Assembly (NCBI GenBank): GCA_031216915.1
Contig: CM062289.1
Span: 442,007,587 to 442,071,586 of the forward strand
From: Pictodentalium vernedei
Taxonomy: Eukaryota; Mollusca; Scaphopoda; Dentaliida; Dentaliidae
DNA length: 64,000 nt
Direction of reading: 5' to 3'
Shown piece by piece: positions 8,700 through 21,639 of the stretch. The translations under genes were made by a program, and so were the position numbers. Positions within the stretch are counted from its first letter, which is position 1. Every line of letters begins with the position of its first letter. The notes under the pieces were generated by a model. That model had not been told where the DNA came from, made no database searches, and saw only the letters and a program-made list of their open reading frames with translations.

Positions 8700-11020
8700 C
8701 AGGACCCGGGTTTTTTTCTGTGTCGGCTTATCGGGTGAAAAATCAAATTTTTTGGCCATCAAAATATAATTTTTTAGCATTTTTAGCATCATGTTTCGAA
8801 TTTGCAAGTTCCTCTATAGGTATCCAGTGACCTACTGTTTTAGCTTTTGGCTGCACAATTCTGGACGTGATAACTTCATTACGTCAGATTGCTTTTAATA
8901 AAGTTATCACTTCATAGACTCCAAAATTATAACCAGTGAGTTAAACCCGGAGGTCCATTGGCTGAAACATTGCTAGTGTTTTTTGCCCATATGTACAGAA
9001 TTTGAAAGTGATACTTTCGGTGATAACTCCACTCCGCAGGTGATTTTGTTACAATCCACTCTTCACGTACTGTATATAAATCCAAAACATACTGGAATGA
9101 TACAAAATCAATATGAAGTTCTACAAAGATAAGTCTGACTTCGTGTACTATACAAATAGAACATAATAGTTGGAAAATATTTTTTACAATTATAAGTAGG
9201 TCTATGCTACGGATGGGGCTTAGGACTCTGAATTCCCAGGTCGCCTCCTTAGCATATGTGGTGTAATCCTTACATGACATCTCAGTAAATTGTCTTACTT
9301 AAACTATGGGTAAGGCAGGGTGGGGGGAGCTGAATGATGATATACTTGGTATTTAACATTGCAGTAATAAAAAAGTGTTGTACATGTACCGAAAACTAAT
9401 CATTTTAATGTGTTCATGTGCTAATTATGATTCTAGTGTAATAACAATGCTGTGATTACATATCAGAAGAACTGATCAAAGCTGATTGTTACGGTATGGA
9501 AATATTATTGATATTGGTAACAAAAATAAATCTGAGAATCAGCAACAATAACTATGAATTTAACTATTCTGAAATTTAATTTAAAAACAATTAATATAAA
9601 AAAAAAACGATACAAAGATCTTTTACACTAATTGGTTTACAGAAAATAAAAACAGTGGTACTTATCAATTATTGAATTAGTCCAAAGTACAGTTTGACAG
9701 AATCCAGTGGTGAGGAATCTTGTGAACAAAGTTACCAGCTGGTAGTATTAAATCCAAGAATGTCCCTTCAGAAACGGTATCCCGTAGATTTGTAATAAAA
9801 TTTTCACTTCGAAAATTTCAGCAGTCTCCAATAAAATATAATAAAATGCTCTGTAAAATTCAAATGGAGTAAAAAATCCAAGCAGTATTGGCGCCACAGG
9901 TAATTTCCAAATAATCCAGTAGAATCCTGGCTTTTCACAAAATAATATTATTCTGTTTCATAGAAAGTATAAATTCTCTTTTCCAAAACGAACAAAATCT
10001 CTTCAAAATTCTCTTTTGGAATCAATCTTCCAAATTCACAAAGAAGCACTGCTTCTATAATAAATGCACTGTTCTGAAACAATAATAATCTCCAATGGAA
10101 ACAACTGCTGTAAACTAAGTTCTTCTGAAATGGCTTTCTAAAAAATGAGTTTTTGAATTCTGTTGACAAACCTTTATATAGTAACCAGATAGAATGTTCC
10201 AGAAGATGAAAATTCTACAAAGTTCTAACAGTTTCTAGGTGATTCTGTCATAATTCAAGTAAATAAGGTCCTTGACCTACTTAAACAATCAACAGCTATG
10301 TGTACAATAGATCAGTGTAACAAAGATGTGAACAAAGGCCACTCAGTGCAAATGCGACAGACCAGTCAGAAAATGCAAAAAAAAAAAAAATATCAATCTT
10401 GTAAAATTATCAATTAAGGATATATCAATCTCGATATAATATGGGGGCTATATAACACTGATTAATCATCAATGAACTCACATCATAAAGTTTTGATTTT
10501 TCATCAAAGAAAGATGTTTTTACAGTCTGCGTTCATTTTATTTCCTAACAATATTTTCAAATGTACGACATACTGTCATGGTGTTGGATGTATTAAATTC
10601 TGTTCCCTGATATTTCAAATGTGGATTTTTTTATATTGGATTTTAATACCTTATAAAAGTAAGTAGTCTATTATTTCATATAAAAAATACATAAAAACCC
10701 TATAGAATTTTCCTTTGATATATGTATGAAAAGTCTTCGTTTCTATACAAAACAGTCAGTGTACGAAACGCCTGTGTACTAAATGACACTAATCCGCCTG
10801 AGAGCCCCTCGCTGTCTGACATTGACCATTGAAAAACAAATTTTAAAATGCAAGATTTTAAAATAGTTTTTTTAGGCCTAAAAAAATAAAAAATCTGTTT
10901 CTCAGGCCCTCCCGCATGGTCCTTTTGGCTGCCGCATGCTCTCTTTTTATAACCAATTTAAACTTGAAAAAAAATAAAAATTAAATGGTTTCTGTCTGAT
11001 ATTTTACCCAAGTTAAAAAA
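8700..11020. other. No gene recognised; AT-rich with degenerate repeats
   Basis: Includes the second copy of the CCAATGGACC repeat (about 8935-9080). Otherwise it is AT-rich sequence without exon signals I can support. Any 5' UTR exon or promoter of gtf2h1 could lie here unseen. Confidence 0.4.
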
Positions 11021-11034
11021 ATTGATGAATTTGT

Positions 11035-11099
11035 CCCTTGAGTGCAAGAAGGCTTTGCAATGCTTTAGCATTGCAAAGCCTTCTTGTACTCAAGGGATG
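11035..11099. repeat. Perfect small foldback
   Basis: Hairpin with outer arms GTCCCTTGAGTGCAAGAAGG and centre GCAATGCTTTAGCATTGC; same family as 4627-4705 and 34,713-34,790. Confidence 0.75.
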
Positions 11100-11721
11100 A
11101 AATACACCACCACCCATGTTATTCTGTAGATTATGAGGCCTAAAACTTGAACCAAGAACATGAACTTTTGATGGCAAAGAAGAATTTACTGAAATAAAAA
11201 AAAAAAAAACGCTCGCCCGCATGCAATTTCACAAATAATGGCCTGAGAAACAGACGATCTACTTTGTGCAGCCTTATGAAATATGTTCATACTTTTAAAC
11301 AGTTCAATAAAATCAAAACATGTTTTTTCTGAAATACGTTGGTAAAGAACCAAACAGTAAATTTATTTTGGAAGCACCGTTACTTGCACTGGGGGATTTT
11401 TTCAGCATTATAATCTGCAATTAACAACACCTCATCAAAGAGAAGAATGTCAAATTTGCCTGTAGAAGATTTTTACATTGACAGGCACATGCTCACTGCT
11501 GCCCACGCAAGAAAACAACCTGCTGTGCACTCAACTCAGTCGACTGTTGGCAGTTTGTTACAAACATTTATCTGCTACTTGACAGGCCAAGCAACCGAAA
11601 TAACTGTTCATTGAACATTCTAACACTGTAACCCTTTCATGTTACATCGAGTACACATCGTTGTAAATCCACAAATGTTTGGCAGCTTTGACAATGCTTC
11701 CTTCAGCAAAAGCAAGATCGC

Positions 11722-12197
11722 GACCAAATGGGGAAGTTCTCATTTAGACATCATCCGAAGTCATCCTACCAAGTTACAATGAAATCCCTTCATATGAAAT
11801 ATGACCTGTAGACTGTGCTAAAAGTTTTGGAGTTTCAGGCTTGGTCAGCCGTCACGGTTAACAGATCATGATCAAAAGGGGATATCCTCATCTAGATATT
11901 ATACAGAGGCATCCTACCAAGTTACAATGAAATTCCTTCATAAATATGACCTGTAGACTGTGCTAATGGTTTTCGGGTTTTGGGCTCGGGCAGCCACCAT
12001 GGTTGACCGATCACGACCAAAAGGGGATGTTCTCATCTAGACATGACCTCAAACCTGCATATGAAATTTTGTGATGAGCGGATAAAAACTATGGGGTGTA
12101 GCCTGTGCTAAATGAAAATGTGAACAGACTCACAGACCAACATACTTCCGCACACGTGATGGCAATAGCTTATCTTGACCTCAAGTTAAGCTAAAAA
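11722..12197. repeat. Tandem repeat of about 146 bp and repeat tail
   Basis: GACCAAATGGGGAAGTTCTC, GATCAAAAGGGGATATCCTC and GACCAAAAGGGGATGTTCTC begin successive units at about 11,723, 11,869 and 12,014. The block ends in GTTAAGCTAAAAAC, like the tail near 7893 (GGTGAGCTAAAAA). Such ends are common in marine-invertebrate repeats; the family is not named here. Confidence 0.7.
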
Positions 12198-12199
12198 CT

Positions 12200-12560
12200 T
12201 ACTCAGGCCTCAATATTTCAAAAATCATGGGAAACCATATTTTGTTTCCGTCATTTTGCATCATGGGAAAACTATATTTCTTTCGTCTGAAAAAAAAAAT
12301 TAAGCCACAGTTAAGTGACTGTGTGGGGGACGTTTTAAGGCTGGAACCCCCAAATCAGCAATCCATAAGAGAGACTGCAATACTGGCATCTTGAACTTCG
12401 TTTGAGGTGAAAAGGTTTGTTCTGTTGTTGTGACTTGTCAGCTTAACGACACTGCAATGGTGACCAGCGTGACCTTAAAGGCTTCAATGACCAAAACCCA
12501 ATAAAAAATTGAAAAGGTTCATGATATCCAAGTCTGAGATCACTTATATTATTTAAAAGC
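12200..12560 (-). repeat. Dispersed repeat with TTCCCATGATTTTTGAAATA end
   Basis: The same sequence occurs in the opposite orientation at 29,805-30,245 (shared blocks GCCACAGTTAAGT, GACGTTTTAAG, CAATACTG, GACCAAAACCCAATAAAAAA). The other copy carries extra sequence at about 30,026-30,170. No coding capacity seen; superfamily unknown. Confidence 0.65.
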
Positions 12561-13314
12561 AGCCATCAAATTAAATTTGGTGAGAGATATGGTGCATCAC
12601 GTATGGCGAAAGCCCTGTCAGCAATTTCGAAAATAGCTGAGTTCTTTGATAGCTAATTTGATTACCTCCCTCACTAGACCAGAATTACCCTTCTGTATTT
12701 CAGACATTTTTATGTTTCTGGTGAGTTCATTCGCACAGTCGTTACATCCCAATACCGGTTCAGAGTTGGTTGAGTGGCGGATGAAGGAATTTACGAAAAA
12801 CTGTGGGGCCGGGGCAGGGGGGAGGCACACCTAGGCTCAAGTTTACCGGTGTGTACTGTCAACCAAATTTTGAAATTTAATCCGAAAAGATGCAATTACC
12901 TCGCACCCGATGCAGATATCCACAATGCACAACCAATCTCCGGGAAAAACTAGTTGGGAAAGGGGGAGCACACCAAGTGCGTCGATGCCTGGATTCGCCC
13001 TCGTGGTAAAAAAGTATTTTAACAGCACATTCATAGCTTTTCAAGTTTAATATGAAACTCGAGCCAAAAATAGCACGTCGCCCAGGACAAGCGATTCTAT
13101 TTTTTGGTTGTCGCTGGTAGTCAGCGACAAGTAGACATGCATTATTTTGACCTCTGGTGGGGGACAGTATGATTTTGAACTGGACACCATATTTCTATAA
13201 AATTATGAACACGTCATGGAGTCTGAGTGTGCATAAAATGCGTGGGTAACAAAAAATAGTTTCCGTGTTTTTGCTATGACGGTAATGACACGGAACGATC
13301 ATTACCGTGAAATA
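12561..13314. other. No gene recognised
   Basis: Mixed-composition sequence up to the SINE. Short frames are present but none has exon-like boundaries or a recognisable product. Confidence 0.4.
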
Positions 13315-13327
13315 TCCAGGCCTGTTA

Positions 13328-13699
13328 TTTATTTATTTATTTATTTATTTATTGGTGTTTAAGGTCACATACTTATGCACAATGGCTAATCGTGACCGTG
13401 ACAGTTTTACGGGTGGAGGAAGCCGGAGTACCCGGAGAGAACCACCGAGCAGCTGTCAGCTCCCCAACATCGTAACTCTGAACTCTGCACCGCAGCACAG
13501 GCAGGGTTAGATTGGTTGAAGACATGCGCACCATCGACGTGCAGTACGCCTCAGTACACAGCGTCAGCGTGCCCCCATGTAGGCAATCGGGGTGAAGTGT
13601 CTTGCCCAAGGACACAACGCGGTTGCCGCAGGTGGGATTCGAACCGAGGACCTCTCGGCTTGCAGCCTGCACCTCTACCAACTGAGCCACCGCGCCCCC
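13328..13699 (-). mobile_element. tRNA-headed SINE, full length, 13-bp TSD
   Basis: On the minus strand the element begins GGGGCGCGGTGGCTCAGTTG, which includes a pol III A box, and has a B box GGTTCGAATCC about 40 bases later. The body carries TCCTTGGGCAAGACACTTCA, and the 3' end is GATTAGCCATTGTGCATAAG followed by (AAAT)n. Target duplication TCCAGGCCTGTTA flanks it at 13,315-13,327 and 13,700-13,712. The promoter boxes look intact. Confidence 0.93.
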
Positions 13700-13753
13700 T
13701 CCAGGCCTGTTACTTTACGTTGTAGTATACAAGCAGTTGCTCAGGTATCGATC

Positions 13754-13965
13754 TTAACTCCCTTCACTCTGATGTCAAAATATCCAAATTTCAAGTAGCC
13801 ATTTTTCCCATAATGCAACTGGGAATTTAACCAATTCAATCTTGTTTGACAGAGCTCAATAAGCTCTGTCAAACAAGATTGAATTGGTTAAATTTCTAGT
13901 TGCATTATGGGAAAAATTTGCACCTTCAACTTTAGATATTTCGACATCAGTGTGCAGAGGGTTAT
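13754..13965. mobile_element. TTAA-type MITE, CACTCTGATGTC family
   Basis: TTAA then CTCCCTTCACTCTGATGTC on the left; the inverted CGACATCAGTGTGCAGAGGG then TTAT on the right. Inside is a perfect palindrome of about 65 bases whose centre is GAGCTCAATAAGCTC. The terminus resembles looper-like piggyBac MITEs. Confidence 0.8.
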
Positions 13966-14023
13966 TGTTCATATGTAAAATTTCTTTGTCTTTGTATGTT
14001 TTTCAAATTTCCAATTGGAACCC

Positions 14024-14548
14024 AGGGCTTATATTTCGACGAGAATCCGAGAATCGATTCGCACAATAAAACTGGCGACAATCCATGTAGATTCTCGCTG
14101 CACCTCTGCTAGAATTCACGTGAAAAAAATTGAGTCAGTTTATCCCTTTAACTAACACAGCGGCAACAAATTAACCAATAGAAGGCTGACATGACCTGAA
14201 ATATCCTGACACTTTGTCAATAAAACCTTACAAATATGGCTGTCATTGGAACCGGCTCATTGAGCCGGTTCCGACAGCCATATTTGAAAGATTTATTGGT
14301 AAATATTGTTCATTTAATTATTTTATCATTTATTTATAATTTATTGTTTAAAAAATTATCAAACTTAGTTTTAAAAATTAAAAAAGTGTGTCGGGTAAAA
14401 GTTTAACATGTGTTATCAGTATACAACAGTGGTTCAACCACGGTGGTGTCATGCGATCCTGGGACACTCATAGTAGGTATGGATTCTCGCAACCATTTTC
14501 ACGAGAATCCAAATGGATTCTCACAAATTTAGACGAAATATAAGCCCT
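14024..14548. mobile_element. hAT-like MITE with 8-bp TSD
   Basis: TIR AGGGCTTATATTTCG at the left and its inverse at the right, flanked by TGGAACCC and GGGAACCC (7 of 8 match). A hairpin at about 14,235-14,285 has centre GGCTCATTGAGCC. No transposase frame. Confidence 0.8.
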
Positions 14549-15139
14549 GGGAACCCCCATGACACAAATTTTCCTGATGAGATGGGCCCTGGACCCTTTT
14601 CCAAAGAGGGCAGAAGAATCCATAACATAAATATAATGTGTTTACAGAGGACCTCTGTTAATGTATTAGGTGTAGTGGTATACAAGGACTTTTTGAAGTA
14701 AATGCCTAATAACACATCCAGGGATGACAGGGACAATGAAGGGCAACTAAGATACAAGAGAGGTACAGAAGTACACGTTCACCAACATACACATACTTGA
14801 ATTTCTACAGGCATCATCTGGGAGGGTTGGAGCTCCCCTGTTCCACCCCTGGCAGTCGCAGGAAATCAATCAGGGCGTACACAAATGCATTATCAGTGAA
14901 TTTGATCATTCTTTTATTAATTCCTACTTAGAAATTATGATAACCAGTAATGGTAGTATGATGGGCAGTGCTTATGCTATTGTTTGCCAAATATGAATGG
15001 AAAAGGAATATGGAGAATTTATGCCATCGTCATTTCGCCAAAAAGATGATGTGCAAATGTACAGTATAGTCATTCATACTTAGCTAACCAATTGTGTAAA
15101 AACATTATCAAGCTATCTTTTAATTATTTATGGTCAACT
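14549..15139. other. No gene recognised
   Basis: Unique-looking sequence between a hAT-like MITE and a SINE. No supported exon or repeat. Confidence 0.4.
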
Positions 15140-15153
15140 GGTCACAAACACTA

Positions 15154-15526
15154 TTTATTTATTTATTTATTTATTTATTTATTGGTGATTAAAGTCACAT
15201 ACTTATGCACAATGGCTAATCATGACCGTGGCAGTTATTTGGGTGGAGGAAGTCGGAGTATCCGGAGAGAACCACCAAGCAACGACGAGCAGCTGCCAGC
15301 TCCCCAACATCGTAACTCCGCACTGCAGAACAGGCAGGGTTAGATTGGTTGAAGTCTTGAAGACATGAGCACCATCGACGTGCAGTATGCCTTAGTACAC
15401 GGGGTCATCGTGCCCCCACGTGGACAAATGGGATTAAGTGCCTTGCCCATGGAGACAACTCGGGAGTCCGGATCGATCGCTCAGGCGGTCACCCATCCGA
15501 GGACTAACCGGGCTCGACATTGCTTA
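15154..15526 (-). mobile_element. 5S rRNA-headed SINE sharing body and tail with the tRNA SINE
   Basis: Read on the minus strand, the 5' end is CTAAGCAATGTCGAGCCCGG followed by TTAGTCCTCGGATGGGTGAC and CGCCTGAG. This matches the internal promoter region (A box to C box) of 5S rRNA, cut at its 5' side. The body (GGGCAAGGCACTTAATCCCA, then the CGTCGATGGTGC block) and the (AAAT)n tail match the tRNA-headed SINE 1.8 kb away. A perfect 14-bp duplication GGTCACAAACACTA flanks it (15,140-15,153; 15,527-15,540). It is a SINE3-like element, 373 bp. Confidence 0.9.
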
Positions 15527-15789
15527 GGTCACAAACACTAAAACAATTACAAATGTTCCGTCCTTTTGACCACCAAATGGTAAACTTCTGCTCTATATGC
15601 CTGTGCCTATCAAGGGAGCTTTAATGTTCAACCGATTTCCAAACATGGTCGCTGACCATTTACCATTTATTTGAGCTCACACTCGGTCAATTCTGATTGT
15701 AATACTGTGCACCCCCAGAGGAGTTGAGGCAAGGCTTGAAAGAACTCCATTAAATTTAACATATTTCACAGTGTTAAATGTTGTTGATT

Positions 15790-15880
15790 CAGGTCGCAGT
15801 AAAATGACCAGATGCACCTGGCTCTCAGAACCATGTGTTCGCGACTGGTCATTTTACTGTGACCTGAGTGAATGAAGAGC
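15790..15880. repeat. Foldback repeat
   Basis: Inverted arms TCAGGTCGCAGTAAAATGAC and GTCATTTTACTGTGACCTGA around a short loop. Confidence 0.7.
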
Positions 15881-16374
15881 AATCTTCACTTTTTACGGTA
15901 TGAACTAGCGATTTCTGCGAGTATGCTCAATTGAAAGCTTTACATGTCATTTAACATGTATATCCCATAAAGGAGTGTCTAAAGAAATTAAGAATACACA
16001 TTGTGGTTGTTTCCCAACTTTATTGAATGGAATCATTGACATCATTTTACATTAACAATTCAACAATTGCAGAAGATAATAAAATGTGGTTAATGAATAA
16101 TGAATCATCACAAAAAATGCTTTCCAACAATCGGCTGGACTGATGTTCCAGGAGCCGGGGCTGTTTTCATCCAATTGCCCACAATCGGCCGATTGGGTTG
16201 ACCAATTCCGATCATTGGTTTTACACTACAGGCTTGTCATTTTCAGGAGAGCTATTTATTCGCTCGCTTACTGCACGCCTTAAAATAATTAAAGCGGGCG
16301 AAAACTAGCCCTCCCAGCATTAGGAAATAATGATTACCATAACATCCTATTCCTAAAACACACATCTTTTAAGA
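15881..16374. other. No gene recognised
   Basis: AT-rich sequence. A GCGGGCGAAAACTAGCCCTCC block at about 16,300 has a loose inverted counterpart near 16,585-16,640, possibly a degenerate TIR element enclosing the next foldback. Confidence 0.35.
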
Positions 16375-16490
16375 CCTCTGCTATGTGGTCTCCATAAGAT
16401 GGCTACACTGCCCCTCCCACACCTCCGGGCCTTAGCAAGGCCCGGAGGTATGGGAGGGGAAGTGTAGCCATCTCTCAGAGACTACCCTGT
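16375..16490. repeat. Foldback repeat
   Basis: Arms AGATGGCTACACT-CCCCTCCCA and the inverse, centre CCGGGCCTTAGCAAGGCCCGG. Confidence 0.75.
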
Positions 16491-16993
16491 AAGTCACACA
16501 AAATAAACTGTACAAATCCCACAAGTCAGAATACATTAAGAGTAAAACTTTATTTTGTCAATTTTAGCTTCTGTAAGCTTGAGGAGGGCTAATCGCTCCC
16601 GTAGGACATACGAGGGGCGTGATTTTTAGCCCTCCTGCATTTTTAAGAGTGCCACGTCTGACACCAGGGAGCTTACTATATGTATCATCTTTGTGACTGC
16701 GAATTTATGATTATTTTTAATCCAATTATTTTGAAACACATTTGGCCATGAGTTGTTCACCTGAAATATTATTTTATTATCAGTTCTGGTATGAATACAG
16801 GAGCAGGATTCCAGGAACCATTGGTGCCTGCTGTCAAATCGGGGAGTTGAATGGATATATTTTTCGTGTTCTGTACACCACAACATTCATTCTGATGTAT
16901 AATTTGTGTATATTTAATTCAAATTTATGGAATACCAGAGATGGGAATTTCAAAGTAAACAAATTTCTCTTTCTTATATATCACTCTTACATT

Positions 16994-18094
16994 CAGTGAC
17001 GCATGGGAAAGGCGCGCGATCGTTCTCGCGCACCATCGCTCATGTAAAAATTGTTCAAAGTGCGCGAATAATCGCTCGCCTCTGTTCTTGGGTGTCTTTT
17101 ATCCATTTGAGTTGTGTCAACAGAAACATTCAATTAATTTTTGATGTTAGGAAATTTTTAGTCACTCACAATTTGATGCATTTAAAGTACAATTCCAAAG
17201 AATTTCCTTTTCGTCGTTATGAACATGACACAACAGTAGTTCTCTTATACATCCACACACAACACGCTAACAGTAAGAGGGTTGTACATTGACAACTCGC
17301 CCAGACCTTACTCCTAAACGAACACGCATTTTCAGATATAACAAAAACGGTGGTCATTCTGAGATCTGAGAAACGTTTTAATACTTCCGTATTTTTTTTT
17401 ATCAAACACATGCGGAATGTTGCCCCGTTCCTTATTTTCATTTACACACGACACCTGTCGCTCCAATTCACCAGTGACACGAATTAATGTGCCTGATTTG
17501 GAATTTACGCATCCATTTTCCACGATTTTAATAATCTGCCATTTAAAATCCGGAACTAATTTTAGTGGGTTACATATCTTTTCACCGTCAAAATTTCCAT
17601 CTGTGTTCAGTGGTATTCATACATTCGTTTCGAAGGACGCTTGTCAATGGAAATTGCAAAGTAAATTTTTGCACATGTCATAATATATAGTTCACTTCAG
17701 ATTATCTAAAAGTTCATTTCAGGAATTCTGGTAATACATTTAATAAACAAACACTAGATTTCAAGCTTGCAATTTTATTCTGAACCACAGACAAACAACA
17801 ACATTAACTTAACTTAATTTAGAAAAAAATACACTTTGAATGGTATTGGGACGTTTCGGCCTCCTATATTAACAGTCAACAGTGAAGGGGATTATCTCAT
17901 CCACCAGCATAGATAATAGAGGATATTAATAGGTGTTAATTGATCAGTATTTTTCAATTTAACAACCTCAACAGTATTAAAAATGAAGATAAACATTGAA
18001 TCAAAATCACTCTTCTCACATTTTTCACTCTCGCAAACTTGATTTGAGGTGAGCGATTTTCTACTCGCCTCCATTTTGCTTCCATTCGTCACTG
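16994..18094. mobile_element. 1.1-kb TIR DNA element, 6-bp TSD
   Basis: TIR CAGTGACGCATGGGA at the left and inverted CAGTGACGAATGGAA at the right. Direct repeat TACATT flanks it at 16,988-16,993 and 18,095-18,100. No transposase recognised; presumably non-autonomous. Confidence 0.75.
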
Positions 18095-18109
18095 TACATT
18101 ACAAGAACC

Positions 18110-20129
18110 GTAGTTCAGCGATCTGAACATAGTGGCTACCCATCTACATTCAGATTTTTACCATTCAATCCTATAGAAAAAGTTCCCATCAGGTTTTTAT
18201 GGGAACTCAAAATACAAAATTAGGAAAATATATCAAGCTTCTGCTCTTATTACCGTCTGCAATCGATAGGACACGTATTTCCTTACATTTGTGTAGAGTC
18301 TCGTGATCCAAACTATGTTTTTTCCTTTAATTATCGATAAATGAATACTGGCAAAGTGTCAACAAATATTTCAAAATCGTCCATGTTTTTGTATAAATAT
18401 AAAACAGTAAAAACAATAACCCGGTAATGGCGCTGAAACGAATAGAACTTTTCATCGACATGAAATTCGATCGCAATTGCACAGAGGGGGGTTGGTAACC
18501 TGCTCTGTGTGAATGGGATGCAGTTTTATAACCTCCTCTGCGCGAATTAGATCGAGATTCTGATTCCGCATTGATGAAAAGGTCTATTCGTTTCTGCGCC
18601 ATTACCAGGTTATTGTTTTTACTGATTTATATTTATACAAAAACACACAGGTACTCGGCACAAGCCGTGGAATAGAAAGAAAAATGATATTTGATAGCAT
18701 TTTTGAATCGATGCTGACGTGTACCCATAATGGTATATAAATATTATTAACAAGGTAAACAACTCGCTTTTCGAAAACGATAGCACTCATCTTCGTTATA
18801 CCCGCCTCTAATTTGATTCACACAACCTATCCAACAGTATCCAGTATCAGTGGAAAGAGGAATGAATAAGCTTTACAGTGGCGTATTACACGACCGTTGG
18901 GTGTTCTTGGGTTGTTCCTGATAACTGGGAGAAGTCGCAGAAAAGGCTGAAAAACTTTTAGTCGGACAAGATAGTGCACAGTGGAAAGTGTATTACGAGC
19001 GACAATTATCCGATTTATTACAAATAATTCGAGGTCTCATTGTCTATGGATGGCAGATTCAAATATTAACCGTATACCTTGATCAATTTTCAATGTTGGG
19101 TTGACATCCATTTCTGGAGTTCATATTTACTGTTTATACACTTTTTAGCCATAACTTTGAAATATTTTCCAACTTGATGGCGTCTATAGATACGTGACTT
19201 ACGCAAAAAATTTTCCCCATTGGCTTATTTTCATTGATGATTTTCTCGACATAAAGAGTAGCCAATGGGATGTTTTCGTGACCATCTTCGCTTCTATGGA
19301 TGCCGTTAGCTTGTTTTGTTTCCAAAGGAAGGTTAAAAAATGAATCAACGGCAAATGTGATCGCCAGAAATGAATAAATGTGGATCCAAGATTAGTAATT
19401 GATAAAGGTTTTCGGTTAATATTTGAATCTGACATCTATAGACAATGGGACCTCGAATTATTTGTAATAAATCGGATAATTGTCGCTCGCAACACACTTT
19501 CCACGGTGCACTATCTTGTCCGACTAAACGGTTTTCGTCCTTTTCTGGGACTTCTCCCAGTCCCAGTTATCAGGAACAATCCAAGAACACCCAACGGTCA
19601 TGCAATACACCACTGTAAATCTTATTCATTTCCCTTTCCACTGATACCAGATACTGTTGGATAGGTTGTGTGAATCAAATTTGAGGGGTATATAACGAAG
19701 ATGAGTGCTATCGTTTTCGAAAAGCGAGTTGTCTTCCTTGTTAATATTTATATACCATTTTGGGTGCACATCAGCATTGATTCAAAAATGCTATCAAATA
19801 TCATTTTTCTTTCGATTCCACGGCTTGTGCCGAGTACCTGTGCAAAGACATGGATGATTTCGAAATATTCGTTGACGCTTTGTCAGTATTCATTTATCGA
19901 TAATTAAAGGATAAAACATAGTTTGGATCAAGAGACTCTGCACAAATGTAAGGAAATATGTGTACTATCGAGTGCAGTCGGTAGGTAATAAGAGCGGAAG
20001 CTTGATATCTTTTCCTAATTTCCAAGTTTAGAGATCCCATAAAAACTTGATGGGAACTTTTCTATAGGATTGAATGTTAAGAATCTGAACATAGAGGGGT
20101 AGCCACTACATTCGGATCGCTGAACTACA
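18110..20129. mobile_element. 2.0-kb long-TIR foldback element, 7-bp TSD
   Basis: Arms of about 0.7-1 kb are inverted repeats of each other. The outermost bases are GTAGTTCAGCGATC and the inverse; AAGAACC flanks at 18,103-18,109 and 20,130-20,136. The left arm carries an extra palindromic insert of about 185 bases (18,420-18,605). The centre (19,080-19,390) is not paired. A fragment of the same end lies at 30,330-30,540. No transposase frame. Confidence 0.85.
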
Positions 20130-20136
20130 AGAACCT

Positions 20137-20788
20137 GTGCACTGGCCTATGATGATGATTTCTATTTGGTTTTCAAGTTTTTTCCAAGTGACATCTAGCC
20201 TGGTGATTTACAATGCATGAGCATTGGCAGGTGATGAGTGTTTAGTGTCCCACATGTCACAGCCCCCTCCCTCCCCAAAAACGAAGTGTGAAAGAAAATA
20301 AAACTAAAAGGTAAATCTGACATTGTTTTCACCAAATTTATTGAAAATATGAAGAAAAAAGAATAGAGAAATAAAAAAAAAAATAGTTGTGGAGAACTGT
20401 TATTCTTTATATAAACCGCAGTACCACACCTTTACTAACAAACACAGATCTTTGTGAAAACAGTAAAATGGCACGCGAAGAATTTGAGTAAATTGCTTAC
20501 GCTTGGGCTAATGTGATGCAAATTGTTCACCTAAATTCGTTCAATCTTTCAGGGAGTTCTACCTTTGTGACCCATGATAGAACATTATAAAATTTTTACT
20601 AAAACACAAAAATATATTTGAGTCGTGACATTATTCAAATCCAATTTCGTCAATATTTCACAACAATGAAATAATAAGGGAAATTCGGAATGGTTGTTTC
20701 AGCTGATTCTTTTCTGAAAAAAATCGTCATTCGAAAACAACAACATGCGTGAAAGTGAAGCTATTCGTTTCAGTTCTCAGGGAACACA
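20137..20788. other. No gene recognised
   Basis: AT-rich; contains no supported exon or repeat boundary. Confidence 0.4.
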
Positions 20789-21639
20789 GTCCTACTAATT
20801 ACCAACCCATAACGTCTGAAATCGACCAAAGCCGTCCGAATCGATCCAGAAGTGCCAATTACCGACCAAAATCTTGAATGATTCTGCCCAAAAGAAAAAT
20901 AATGAAATATTTCGAACATTTGAACGTTTTGTTAGACTATAGCATTAATTTTTAATTCGTGGGTAACAGAGTCGATTAATGCGGTCCAATAATTTATTTA
21001 CGCATCATATCTACTAATGATGAGGGAATGATTTGCGCGCAGAAACATTGCCCTAAAATTGTCAGTTCCGATCATGTTGTTTTATTTGAAAGAATAAAAC
21101 ATTCAGCTTTATTTTAGATTGCTGTCTTCATTGAGTTTTGTATAGTGGGTTTTGTTGAGCATATTGATACATCAGTTGTTTCTTCAACGACAAACAATAT
21201 AATTGGTTATGCTTTGTAATAATCCGATTACTAAATAAGTTGAGTGACGATCATAGCATTTACTGTGATGACTGTAGTTTTATTCTGCCAGTGGCTTGTT
21301 ACGCTGAACATTGGAACACGCTTGTTGGGCTTTATCCTTTATTTTCATTAAATTTTAAACAGAATAAAAGATGTTCTGATGAATGTGACTGTACGAATTG
21401 ACCAGTACTTTTCAGTAAATAACTGCAAAGTAATATGAAAATCAATATTCTATAGCAGGAGCGGAGGAACGATTTTCAAAGTGGGGGAGGAGGCTGGATC
21501 GGGCGATGGATGGTCGTCGGTATGAAAATTTTAAACTCCAGGGTCCCAAAACCCCCATTTCCGTGCATATGAGTGGATATTTTGAGATTTTTCAGGAGAT
21601 ATATTTGAAGGATTTCACACCTTGAGAGCTGTTAAAAAA

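Noticed and set aside
13373-13690. Functional tRNA gene
   Set aside because: The tRNA-like head is part of a 372-bp SINE with TSDs and an (AAAT)n tail.
15460-15530. Genuine 5S rRNA gene
   Set aside because: Only the 3' half is present and it is fused to a SINE body flanked by a target duplication.
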